Translations under genes and position numbers: made by a program
The notes under the pieces: generated by a model
Seen by the model: the letters and a program-made list of their open reading frames with translations, nothing else
Told to the model about the DNA's origin: nothing
Database searches by the model: none
From: Deinococcus sp. LM3
Lineage (GTDB): Bacteria; Deinococcota; Deinococci; Deinococcales; Deinococcaceae
Length of the DNA: 22,500 bases
NCBI RefSeq assembly: GCF_002017875.1
Contig: NZ_MUFV01000003.1
Location: 1 to 22,500, forward strand
Direction of reading: 5' to 3'
Shown: one piece after another, positions 8,281-14,656 of the stretch
Layout of the letters: every line of letters starts with the position of its first letter
How positions within the stretch are numbered: position 1 is the first letter of the stretch

Positions 8281-8495
8281 GGGTGGGACCTCCTGCGGCA
8301 CGTAAGCGCCCGTCACCGGGGCCTGGGCGGACTCCGGCGGGTGGATGGGGGTGCGGGTTGGGTGAAGCCGGTCGGGGCCGGTCAGGTCATGGGGTGAGGC
8401 GGCGGAACGCGGCGCGGTCGGTCAGAGGGGTCGGTCGGGAGGCGGCTGGCCGGTGGCGGCGGGTCGGTCGCGGCGGGCCGTGGGGGGAGGCCGTT
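8281..8495. other. Non-coding gap between lacI and the first permease
   Basis: A 215-bp GC-rich, strongly strand-skewed stretch (G on plus, C on the minus transcript) with repeated GGTCGGTC and CGGCGGG words. It holds the permease ribosome binding site at its left end. I see no convincing promoter and no terminator with a T run. It may separate expression of the regulator from the transport genes. Confidence 0.5.
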
Positions 8496-9509
8496 TCAGG
8501 GACTTCGGGGCGGGGCGGTCGTCTCGCGGACGACCAGTTCGCTGGGGTAGTCGAGGACCGTGCCGCGCACCGTCTCGCCGGCCAGCGCGCCGGCGAGCAG
8601 CCGCAGGGCGCTGTCGCTCATGTCGTGGATGGGGTGGCGCACGGTGGTCAGGGCCGGGTGGCTCTGGCTGGCGGCGGCGATGTCGTCGAAGCCCACCACG
8701 CTGATGTCCTGCGGGACGCGCAGGCCGCGGTCCTTGACGGCGTCCATCGCGCCGAAGGCGGTGGCGTCGCTCGCGGCGAAGATCGCGGTGGGGGGGTGGG
8801 GCAGGTCCAGCAGTTCGCGGGCCGCCTCGAACCCGCGCCGCTGCGTGAAGTTGCCGGGCCGGATCAGGGCGGGATCGAGCAGGCCGCGTTCCCCCATGGC
8901 GTCGCGGTAGGCGCGCAGTCGCTCGTGGGCCTGACTGGACCCGTCGGCCCCGGCGATGAAGCCCACGCGGCGGTGCCCGAGGTCGAGCAGGTGCGTGGTC
9001 GCGGCGTGCGCGCCGTGGTACGAGTCGGCGCGGACGTTGGGCAGGTCGGTGGGCGTCCCGAAGTGGCTGATCAGCACGATGGGCGTGCGGCTGCGTTCCA
9101 GGACGCCCAGGTGCTGCGGGTCGTCGGTGGGAACGACCAGGATCAGTCCGTCGGCCAGTCCGCCGCTGAGGGCCGCGACGCGTTCGCGTTCGCGGGCAGG
9201 GTCGCGGCTGGTGGTGAAGACGCCCAGGTCCAGGCCGGCGCTGCTGGCGGCCTCGGCGGCGGCGCGGGCGACCTCGGCGAAGTACGGGCTGACGAGTTCC
9301 GGGACGACCATTCCGACGAGGTTGGTGCGGGCGCCGCGCAGCCGCCGGGCGGCGGGGTTGGCGACGTACCCGAGGTCACGGGCGGCCTGGATGACGCGGG
9401 CGCGGGTCTGCTCACTGATCCGGCCGGTGTTGTTGAGGGTCTTGGAAACCGTGACGGCCGACACGCCGGCAAGGCGCGCGACGTCTGCGATGGTGACGGG
9501 GGCAGTCAT
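8496..9509 (-). CDS. LacI-family transcriptional regulator of the uronate operon
   Basis: 337-aa LacI/GalR protein. The N-terminal helix-turn-helix is TIADVARLAGVSAVTVSKTLN, followed by GRISEQTRARV and the hinge NPAARRLRGART. The rest is a periplasmic-binding-protein-like sensor (LVGMVVPELVSPYFAEV, GFIAGADGSSQAHERLRAYRDAM, AIFAASDATAFGAMDAV, ISVVGFDDIAAASQSHPALTTVRHP). The ATG at 9507-9509 has AGGAG 5 nt upstream; 12 further upstream codons lack a binding site and run toward the operator. As first gene of the operon it probably represses itself and the downstream genes through the palindrome at 9549-9568, with a pathway intermediate or oligogalacturonide as inducer. The effector is inferred. 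Confidence 0.93.
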   Translation of the reverse strand: MTAPVTIADVARLAGVSAVTVSKTLNNTGRISEQTRARVIQAARDLGYVANPAARRLRGARTNLVGMVVPELVSPYFAEVARAAAEAASSAGLDLGVFTTSRDPARERERVAALSGGLADGLILVVPTDDPQHLGVLERSRTPIVLISHFGTPTDLPNVRADSYHGAHAATTHLLDLGHRRVGFIAGADGSSQAHERLRAYRDAMGERGLLDPALIRPGNFTQRRGFEAARELLDLPHPPTAIFAASDATAFGAMDAVKDRGLRVPQDISVVGFDDIAAASQSHPALTTVRHPIHDMSDSALRLLAGALAGETVRGTVLDYPSELVVRETTAPPRSP

Positions 9510-9548
9510 GGGCACTCCTGTGATGGGGCGCGGATGCTCCATCAAGAT

Positions 9549-9568
9549 CTGGGTTAACGATTACCCAG
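9549..9568. promoter_or_regulatory. LacI-type operator upstream of the uronate operon
   Basis: CTGGGTTAACGATTACCCAG is a 20-bp even palindrome with the central CG typical of LacI-family sites, 8 of 10 positions symmetric. It lies 39 bp before the lacI ATG and 86 bp before the divergent phosphoesterase ATG, so it could act on both. Direct binding is inferred. Confidence 0.7.
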
Positions 9569-9641
9569 ACTGTAACACCCACCCACCCGCGCGTCAATGC
9601 ACGCCCTGCACGTCCCCACCCTGAACGCCCCGCGCATCCCG

Positions 9642-9647
9642 TAAGCT
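9642..9647 (+). promoter_or_regulatory. Candidate leaderless -10 box of the phosphoesterase gene
   Basis: TAAGCT sits 7 nt before the ATG at 9655 and there is no Shine-Dalgarno sequence between them. This matches the TANNNT layout of leaderless Deinococcus transcripts. No clear -35 box is seen. Confidence 0.45.
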
Positions 9648-9654
9648 GGGCGAC

Positions 9655-10512
9655 ATGCTGCGCCGCGCCCTGAACACCCTCGGCTGGACGGCGGCCGGAG
9701 TCGTGGCTCTGGGCGTCACCAACACCTACCGCTTCCAGACCACCACCCACCGCGCCGCCCTGCACGGCCTGACCCGCCCGGTACGGATCGCGCACCTCAG
9801 CGACCTGCACTACGGCATCTTCATGCGCCGCCGCTCGGTGCGCCGCTGGGTGCAGGCCACCCGGCAGGCCCGGCCGGACGTGATCGTCATCACCGGCGAC
9901 TTCCTCGACAGCGGCGTCGGGCGGCGGCACCACACCAAGCTGCTGGCGGAACTCGCGGACCTGCACGCGCCGCTGGGCGTGTACGCCGTGTGGGGCAACC
10001 ACGACTGGACCAGCCTGAACACCAACGCCACCCGGCAGCAGTTCGCCGAACAGCTGACCCGCGCCGGCGTGCGGCTCATCAACAACGCCGGCGTGCAGGT
10101 CCGTGACGACCTGTACGTCGCAGGCGTCGACGACTGGTGGTTCGGGCAGCAGGACCTGAACGCCGCGTTGCAGGACCACGCGGGCGGCGCAGTCGTCCTG
10201 CTGGCCCACAACCCGGACTACCTGTCGCAGGTGCCGCACTGGGTAGGCCTGACCCTCAGCGGCCACACGCACGGCGGGCAGGTCCGGCTGCCACTCATCG
10301 GACCGCTGAAGAAACGCAGCACCCTCCTGAACGTCCTGCGCGGCTGGGTGCGCGGCGACCGGATCGTGCAGTGTCCCGCCGAGGGCACGCCGGGCGTCAC
10401 GCCGGCCGGACAGGCGCTGGGTTTCGTGTCGCGCGGGCTGGGCGTCACGGGCGTGCCGCTGCGCTGGGACTGCCCGGCCGAACTGGTGCTGCTGGACCTC
10501 CACGCCCCCTGA
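9655..10512 (+). CDS. Membrane-anchored metallophosphoesterase (YkuE-like)
   Basis: 285-aa calcineurin-like phosphoesterase. An N-terminal hydrophobic segment (TLGWTAAGVVALGV, about residues 10-23) likely anchors it with the enzyme outside the membrane. All metal-site motifs are present in order: SDLHYG, TGDFLD, GNHD, LLAHNPD and LSGHTHGGQ. YkuE-type enzymes and their relatives have been linked to hydrolysis of lipid or cell-envelope phosphoesters; the substrate here cannot be told. The ATG is probably translated from a leaderless mRNA. The stop codon TGA is part of the adjoining dispersed repeat (10511-10651), so the last codons may differ from relatives lacking the repeat. It is convergent with the LysR gene and divergent from lacI. 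Confidence 0.9.
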   Translation: MLRRALNTLGWTAAGVVALGVTNTYRFQTTTHRAALHGLTRPVRIAHLSDLHYGIFMRRRSVRRWVQATRQARPDVIVITGDFLDSGVGRRHHTKLLAELADLHAPLGVYAVWGNHDWTSLNTNATRQQFAEQLTRAGVRLINNAGVQVRDDLYVAGVDDWWFGQQDLNAALQDHAGGAVVLLAHNPDYLSQVPHWVGLTLSGHTHGGQVRLPLIGPLKKRSTLLNVLRGWVRGDRIVQCPAEGTPGVTPAGQALGFVSRGLGVTGVPLRWDCPAELVLLDLHAP

Positions 10513-10651
10513 TACGGACTCCGATTGAAGGGTCTTTGCAGTCCCCTCAATCCGAGCGAAGCGAGTGGGAGCAGAAGCGGGCTGCCGGGCGTGGAGTTGG
10601 CAACCCGGCGATGTTCCGGGTTGTCAGCGAAACAAACGGCAGTCCGTATGA
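10511..10651. repeat. Dispersed small non-coding repeat, copy 1
   Basis: About 141 bp bounded by inverted ends: TGATACGGACTCC at the left, and AGTCCGTATGA at the right (TCATACGGACTGCC when reversed). It is homologous, in opposite orientation, to 14320-14481. Shared blocks include GACTCCGATTGAA, GAGTGGGAG, GGCGTGGAG, TTGTCAGCGAAACA and TCCGTATGA. The left part folds as a hairpin with an imperfect CCGATTGAAGGG/CCCCTCAATCCG stem. It resembles a MITE or the small non-coding repeats known from D. radiodurans, but I cannot assign it to a named family. No coding capacity is seen. Confidence 0.82.
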
Positions 10652-10667
10652 CCCGGCGGAACCGCCG

Positions 10668-11699
10668 TCAGAGGCCCGCGTCAGGGGGCGTGAGGCTGGC
10701 GGAAGGGTCGGCTGACGGCGCGTCGGGCGGCCACAGGGCGTCCAGGACGGCCTGCACCGCCGGCGTTACCGGGCCGGGCCGGACGACCGTGCCGTACGTC
10801 CGGGAGACGGACCAGGGCAGGGGGCGCGCCAGGACGCCCGGCGGCAGTTCAGGCATCGTGAGGTGCGGCAGCACCGCGAACCCCAGTTCACCGGCGACCA
10901 TCGCGGCGATGGCGGCCTCGCTGTTCAGGCTGAGGGCCGGCCGCACCCGGACGCCGTGGCGGGCCAGGGCGTCCGGGACGCGGCGGTCATGTGGGTCGCC
11001 CAGGTGGATGTACGGCCGCTGCCACGCGCCGGGCAGTGTCCAGTGGGCGGGCAGGACCAGCAGGTAGGGGTCCTCCCCGAGGGGCCGGGCGTTCAGGGCG
11101 CTGCCGGGCAGCAGCTGGGTGAGGCCCACGTCGGCCTGCCCGGACTGCACGGCGCGGTACACGGCGTCACGTTCGAGGTGGGCGTCGTCGACCGCGACGT
11201 TCACGCCGGGGGCCACGCCGCGCAGGCGCCGGAGCGCGCCGGGCAGCAGGTGCCGGGCGAGGCTGGGAAAGGCGGCGACGGTGACGGTCCCGTGCAGTTC
11301 GGCGCTGCGGGCCAGGTCGATCAGGGTCCGGGCGGCGTCCACGAGGCGCTGCGCGCCGGGCAGGACGCGCTGCCCGGCCGGGGTCAGCTGGACCCCCCGG
11401 CCGCCCCGGCGGAGCAGCGGCACGCCCAGGGTGCGTTCCAGCAGCCTCAGCGCGTGGCTGAGCGCGGACTGCGTGACGTTCAGTTCGATGGCGGCGGCGC
11501 TGAAACTCCCGCGCTGGGCGGCGACGACGAAGGCCCGCCACTGCGCGAGCGTGGGCTGCGGCCCCTGCCCGCACGGTATGTCGGCAGGCGGCGTGGCAGC
11601 GGGCGGCGCGACCTGCTGACCGGTCGGCTGGCTGGTGGGCTGTCCGGTGGGCTGGGCGGCGTGCTGGGATGCGGGGGATGGCCCGGCCATGAGCTTCAT
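10668..11699 (-). CDS. LysR-family transcriptional regulator
   Basis: 343 aa. The DNA-binding domain starts only near residue 50 (TLAQWRAFVVAAQRGSFSAAA, then NVTQSALSHALRLLERTLGVPLLRR), followed by a LysR substrate-binding domain (GTVTVAAFPSLARHLLPGALRR, VQSGQADVGLTQ, AMVAGELGFAVLP). The first 48 residues are a low-complexity tail with PTGQ-PTSQ-PTGQ repeats, unusual for the family. Either the tail is real or translation starts further in at an unrecognised codon; ATGs exist at 11699 and 11690. The gene is divergent from the RocB-like hydrolase, the usual arrangement for a LysR protein and its target, so regulation of that gene is likely. It converges on the phosphoesterase with only the dispersed repeat between. 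Confidence 0.9.
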   Translation of the reverse strand: MKLMAGPSPASQHAAQPTGQPTSQPTGQQVAPPAATPPADIPCGQGPQPTLAQWRAFVVAAQRGSFSAAAIELNVTQSALSHALRLLERTLGVPLLRRGGRGVQLTPAGQRVLPGAQRLVDAARTLIDLARSAELHGTVTVAAFPSLARHLLPGALRRLRGVAPGVNVAVDDAHLERDAVYRAVQSGQADVGLTQLLPGSALNARPLGEDPYLLVLPAHWTLPGAWQRPYIHLGDPHDRRVPDALARHGVRVRPALSLNSEAAIAAMVAGELGFAVLPHLTMPELPPGVLARPLPWSVSRTYGTVVRPGPVTPAVQAVLDALWPPDAPSADPSASLTPPDAGL

Positions 11700-11914
11700 T
11701 CATAGCACGGGCCGAGCCCCGCAGGGCGGCTCGCCTCACGCGGTCGGGCGGTCCGTACAGTCCGGGAAGAGAACTGCCGCCCCCCACAGGTCATGTGCAC
11801 GGCCGGATCGGAAGACCCCCGGTCCGTCTCTTCCGCGCCGCCAGGAGCGGTTCTCCCCTGCCGCCCCGCCCCCTCGCAGAATTCAGCCGGAGTCCGTCTC
11901 GACCCAGGAGTGCC
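11700..11914. promoter_or_regulatory. Divergent LysR/M20 intergenic region
   Basis: A 215-bp region between two divergent starts that must hold both promoters. GGAAGA and TCTTCC form a 6-bp inverted repeat near 11810-11840. CAGGAG lies 4 nt before the M20 start. No unambiguous LysR box or -10/-35 pair could be picked by eye. Confidence 0.4.
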
Positions 11915-13621
11915 ATGTCCCAATCACTGCCGACCTCGCCGCCATCTCAGCCTCCTGCGCACCCGGACTCCACCGGCCTCACGGTCCCGGCGGCCACGCC
12001 CGGCGACTGGTTCACGCGCACGCGCGAGCTGGCCCTGACCCTGACCGGCTGGCCCAGCGTGACCGGCACGCCCGGCGAGCAGCAGTTCCCGCTCCAGCTC
12101 CGGAACCTGCTGCGCTCATGGCCGGCGTTCCAGAGCGAACCGGAACGGGTGTGGACCGCTCCGGCCGGAACGTCCGCGAACCTGTACGCGCTGGTCCGGG
12201 GTCAGCAGCCCGACACCGTCATCCTGAGCGGGCACTTCGATACGGTCGGCACCGGCGCCTACGGGCCGCACGCCCCGCACGCCTTCACGCCGCACGCCCT
12301 GCGGGACGCGCTGCTGCGTCACCTGGACCGCCCCGACCTGAGCGGCCCGGAACGGCAGGCGCGGCAGGACCTGCTCAGCGGCGAGTTCCTGCCCGGACGG
12401 GGCCTGCTGGACATGAAGGCCGGACTGGCCGCCGGGCTGGCCGTCCTGGAACGCTACGCGGCCCTGGCACCCGCCGACCGCCCCGTGAACCTGCTGCTGA
12501 TCGCCTCGCCGGACGAGGAGCAGCGCTCCCGCGGCGCGCGGCAGGCAGCGGCCGACCTGCCCGCCCTGACCCGGCAGCGCGGCCTGCGCGTCCGGCTGGG
12601 CATCAACCTGGACGCCACCAACGACGCCGGTGACGGCCGCGACGGACAGGCGGTGTACCTGGGCACCACCGGCAAGGTGCCCGTCACGGCCCTGATCCTG
12701 GGACGCGCCACGCACGCCTCGTACCCCTTCGACGGAACCAGCGCCGCCCTGATCGCCGCCGAACTGGTCAGCCGGATCGAAACCAACCCGGACCTGACCG
12801 ACACCGCCCACGCGGATCACAGCCCGCCCCCCGCCTGCCTGGAACTGCGCGACAGCCGCGCCGGGTACGACGTCACGACCCCCGCCCACATCTGGTGCGC
12901 CTTCAACGTGCTCACGTACCGCCGCAGCGCCGCCGAGGTCACGGCGCAGATCCTGCACGAGGCGCGCGGGGCGGCCCGGACCGCACTGACCCGGCAGGCG
13001 CAGCACGCCGCCCGCTGGGACGGCATCAGCCGCGCCGCACCGGAGGCGGCGGTCCTCTGCTTCGCCGAGCTGCGCACGCAGGCCGAGCGGCAGGTCGGCG
13101 AGGCGCGCGTGCAGGCGCTGCTGTCGGCACCCGACCGCACCGACGATCCCCTGGCCGAGAGCCGCGAACGGACGCTGGCCCTGGCGCAGGCGGCGGGACT
13201 GAGCGGCCCGGCCGTCATCGTGGGCCTGGGCGCCGTCCACTACCCCGCCACGCACGTGGACGCCGACCTGGGCCGGCAGGTGACCGACACGCTGAAGACC
13301 TTCACGGAGCAGACCGGAGTGCCCGTCCGGGTGCGTCATCACTTTCAGGGCATCTCCGACATGAGCTTCCTGGGGCACCGACCCAGCGAGGCGGACCGGG
13401 CCGCCACCCGCGACCTGACCCCCACGCCGGGCGATCAGCCGGACCGGGCCGACACCCTGTCGTTCCCGACCGTGAATGCCGGACCCTGGGGCCGGGACTA
13501 CCACCAGCAGTTCGAACGGATTCATCAGCCCTACTCGTTCGGGACGCTGCCGGAACTCGTGTGGCGGCTCGCGCTCATGCCTGCGCTGGTGACCCCACAG
13601 GGGCCGGGCCGCCCGGACTGA
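11915..13621 (+). CDS. M20-family metallohydrolase, RocB-like
   Basis: 568-aa zinc-dependent M20 peptidase-family protein of the RocB (arginine utilisation) type, longer than ordinary M20 enzymes (about 400 aa). Metal and catalytic motifs are intact: LSGHFDTVG with H107 and D109, GRGLLDMKAG with D166, and SPDEEQRSRGA with E201 and E202. FQGISDMSFLGHR and PTVNAGPWGRDYHQ near the C-terminus are typical of RocB. The ATG at 11915 follows CAGGAG; the open frame extends 40 codons upstream without another binding site. No other arginine genes are near, so a role in amino-acid or peptide use is only a family expectation. The divergent LysR gene probably controls it. Confidence 0.87.
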   Translation: MSQSLPTSPPSQPPAHPDSTGLTVPAATPGDWFTRTRELALTLTGWPSVTGTPGEQQFPLQLRNLLRSWPAFQSEPERVWTAPAGTSANLYALVRGQQPDTVILSGHFDTVGTGAYGPHAPHAFTPHALRDALLRHLDRPDLSGPERQARQDLLSGEFLPGRGLLDMKAGLAAGLAVLERYAALAPADRPVNLLLIASPDEEQRSRGARQAAADLPALTRQRGLRVRLGINLDATNDAGDGRDGQAVYLGTTGKVPVTALILGRATHASYPFDGTSAALIAAELVSRIETNPDLTDTAHADHSPPPACLELRDSRAGYDVTTPAHIWCAFNVLTYRRSAAEVTAQILHEARGAARTALTRQAQHAARWDGISRAAPEAAVLCFAELRTQAERQVGEARVQALLSAPDRTDDPLAESRERTLALAQAAGLSGPAVIVGLGAVHYPATHVDADLGRQVTDTLKTFTEQTGVPVRVRHHFQGISDMSFLGHRPSEADRAATRDLTPTPGDQPDRADTLSFPTVNAGPWGRDYHQQFERIHQPYSFGTLPELVWRLALMPALVTPQGPGRPD

Positions 13622-13757
13622 TTCCGGCCGGTCGTCCGGGCGGTGTCCATGTCATTTTTCGCGTCTTGAAGGACGTCTACCGTCACCATACGCGTCAATC
13701 TCATGGCGGCGGTATGCAACCGCACCGTCGCCAGCGTGGCGTGACTTTCACAGGAGG
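13622..13757. other. Convergent gap after the M20 gene
   Basis: This 136-bp stretch lies between the M20 stop and the end of the low-GC gene. On plus, TTGAAG (near 13665), 17 bp, TACGCG and then AGGAGGT before ATG-TAA at 13764 look like the leader of a gene whose body is absent. It also holds most of the left direct repeat. No strong terminator was found. Confidence 0.35.
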
Positions 13758-13759
13758 TC
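13743..13759 (+). repeat. Direct repeat, left end of the low-GC island
   Basis: GACTTTCACAGGAGGTC matches 14640-14656 at 16 of 17 positions in the same orientation, 897 bp apart. Its last bases are part of the stop codon of the minus-strand hypothetical gene (TGA at 13760-13758). Confidence 0.65.
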
Positions 13760-14306
13760 AATAATGTAACTGTGCAAACTCTTCAAGCAGCCGTTCCAAA
13801 GGAGCATTACCCGGGGCTGACGGTTGAGCGGCTTTGTGAGCGCTTCTGGCATCTTTCACCATACTGAAAAGGAGATCATCCCCTCCCGGATCACTCATCG
13901 ACGGGAGAAAAATACCTGCTGCCATTTTTGAATGCTGCCGGAAGTCTGGAACATCTTCGATGGAACATGCCTTTAGCAGAAGGTCTGAGAGAATGCCCAC
14001 CCGCAACCGCTGATCTGGTGTCCACGTTTTGCAATCAAGCAAGAGGCCCTGCAAGGCCGCCCAGTACCCATCGAGAAGTTGAACGGTATAGAGGTGCGGC
14101 CGAATAGCCAGGAGCAAACGCCGCATCTCCAGATTGTCCGTCGTCGCATGGGCGGCAACCCCGCGTATATCAGGATCACCCGCAAGTAACTTTCGGCGAA
14201 AATCTAAAAATGGCAGACCATTTGGGCCGCCAACAATGAGGACATCACAAACTGTTTGATCATGGATGCCCTCTGGCCCCGGATTAAGAACTGCAATCAT
14301 GGTCAT
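13758..14306 (-). CDS. Hypothetical protein in a low-GC island
   Basis: I do not recognise this protein. It is 182 aa from the ATG at 14304-14306 (MTMIAVLNPG), or two codons less from 14300. The frame stays open upstream to 14465, but that stretch is the dispersed repeat, so it is not part of the gene. The protein has no signal peptide or membrane segment. Visible blocks are VCDVLIVGGPNGLPFLDFRRKLL, a leucine-rich middle (LEMRRLLLAIRPHLYTVQLLDG, then QRLRVGILSDLLLKACS) and an acidic C-terminus LERLLEEFAQLHY. GC is around 50 percent, far below its neighbours, and codon choice differs accordingly, which suggests recent transfer. A repeat-borne promoter at 14319-14349 probably drives it. An orphan cargo or immunity-type gene is possible but unproven. 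Confidence 0.7.
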   Translation of the reverse strand: MTMIAVLNPGPEGIHDQTVCDVLIVGGPNGLPFLDFRRKLLAGDPDIRGVAAHATTDNLEMRRLLLAIRPHLYTVQLLDGYWAALQGLLLDCKTWTPDQRLRVGILSDLLLKACSIEDVPDFRQHSKMAAGIFLPSMSDPGGDDLLFSMVKDARSAHKAAQPSAPGNAPLERLLEEFAQLHY

Positions 14307-14318
14307 GGTATTGGACCT

Positions 14319-14349
14319 ATCATACGGATTCCGTCTGTTTCGCTGACAA
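14319..14349 (-). promoter_or_regulatory. Outward promoter formed by the end of repeat copy 2
   Basis: On the minus strand TTGTCA (14349-14344), a 19-bp spacer and TATGAT (14324-14319) lie 13 bp upstream of the hypothetical gene's ATG. Five of six bases match consensus at each box; the spacer is slightly long. Copy 1 of the repeat has the equivalent TTGTCA-N20-TATGAC. Confidence 0.5.
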
Positions 14350-14481
14350 TCAGGGACTTCACCGGATTGCCAGCTCCACGCCTGGAGGGGCGTTTCTCTC
14401 CCACTCTGCAGAGCAGCTCTGCAAGTCGCATCCGCTCCGATTGAATGTCTTTGCAGGCCATTCAATCGGAGTCCATATCAT
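14320..14481. repeat. Dispersed small non-coding repeat, copy 2 (inverted relative to copy 1)
   Basis: About 162 bp, with ends TCATACGGATTCCG and CGGAGTCCATATCA. It shares the copy 1 blocks in reverse, plus about 25 extra bp containing GCAGAGCTGCTCTGC. It carries a perfect 12-bp stem, CTCCGATTGAAT with ATTCAATCGGAG (14434-14470), around the loop GTCTTTGCAGGCC. Relative to the rest of the element the loop core TCTTTGCA is inverted between the two copies. Confidence 0.82.
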
Positions 14482-14639
14482 ATGCTGGCCAGTGTTAAGA
14501 GAATTGGCGGCTTCCTCATCATGCATTTTATCAGTAGGCAATAGACCCCTCCCCTGCGAAAGCAGATTTTCGGCCTATCCCGTCCCTCCGCTTTTACTGC
14601 CTATATAAGGAATTCGAACACAGATTCGAGGACCAGAGG
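14482..14639 (-). other. Low-GC segment with a possible truncated reading frame
   Basis: On the minus strand GGGGAGGGG precedes a TTG at 14541 and an ATG at 14526. These open a frame (MHDEEAANSLNTGQHM) that runs straight into repeat copy 2 and ends at 14359 inside it. This could be the start of a gene cut off by the repeat, or chance. The remainder (14542-14639) has AT-rich tracts such as CTATATAAGG but no feature I can name. Confidence 0.3.
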
Positions 14640-14656
14640 GACTTTCGCAGGAGGTC
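14640..14656 (+). repeat. Direct repeat, right end of the low-GC island
   Basis: GACTTTCGCAGGAGGTC is the partner of 13743-13759 with one mismatch. Its last base belongs to the ROK kinase stop codon (TAG at 14658-14656). The two copies bracket the low-GC gene and repeat copy 2. Confidence 0.65.

Noticed and set aside
14307..14465. N-terminal extension of the low-GC hypothetical protein
   Set aside because: The extension is translated dispersed repeat and contains the likely promoter, so the ATG at 14306 is the better start.
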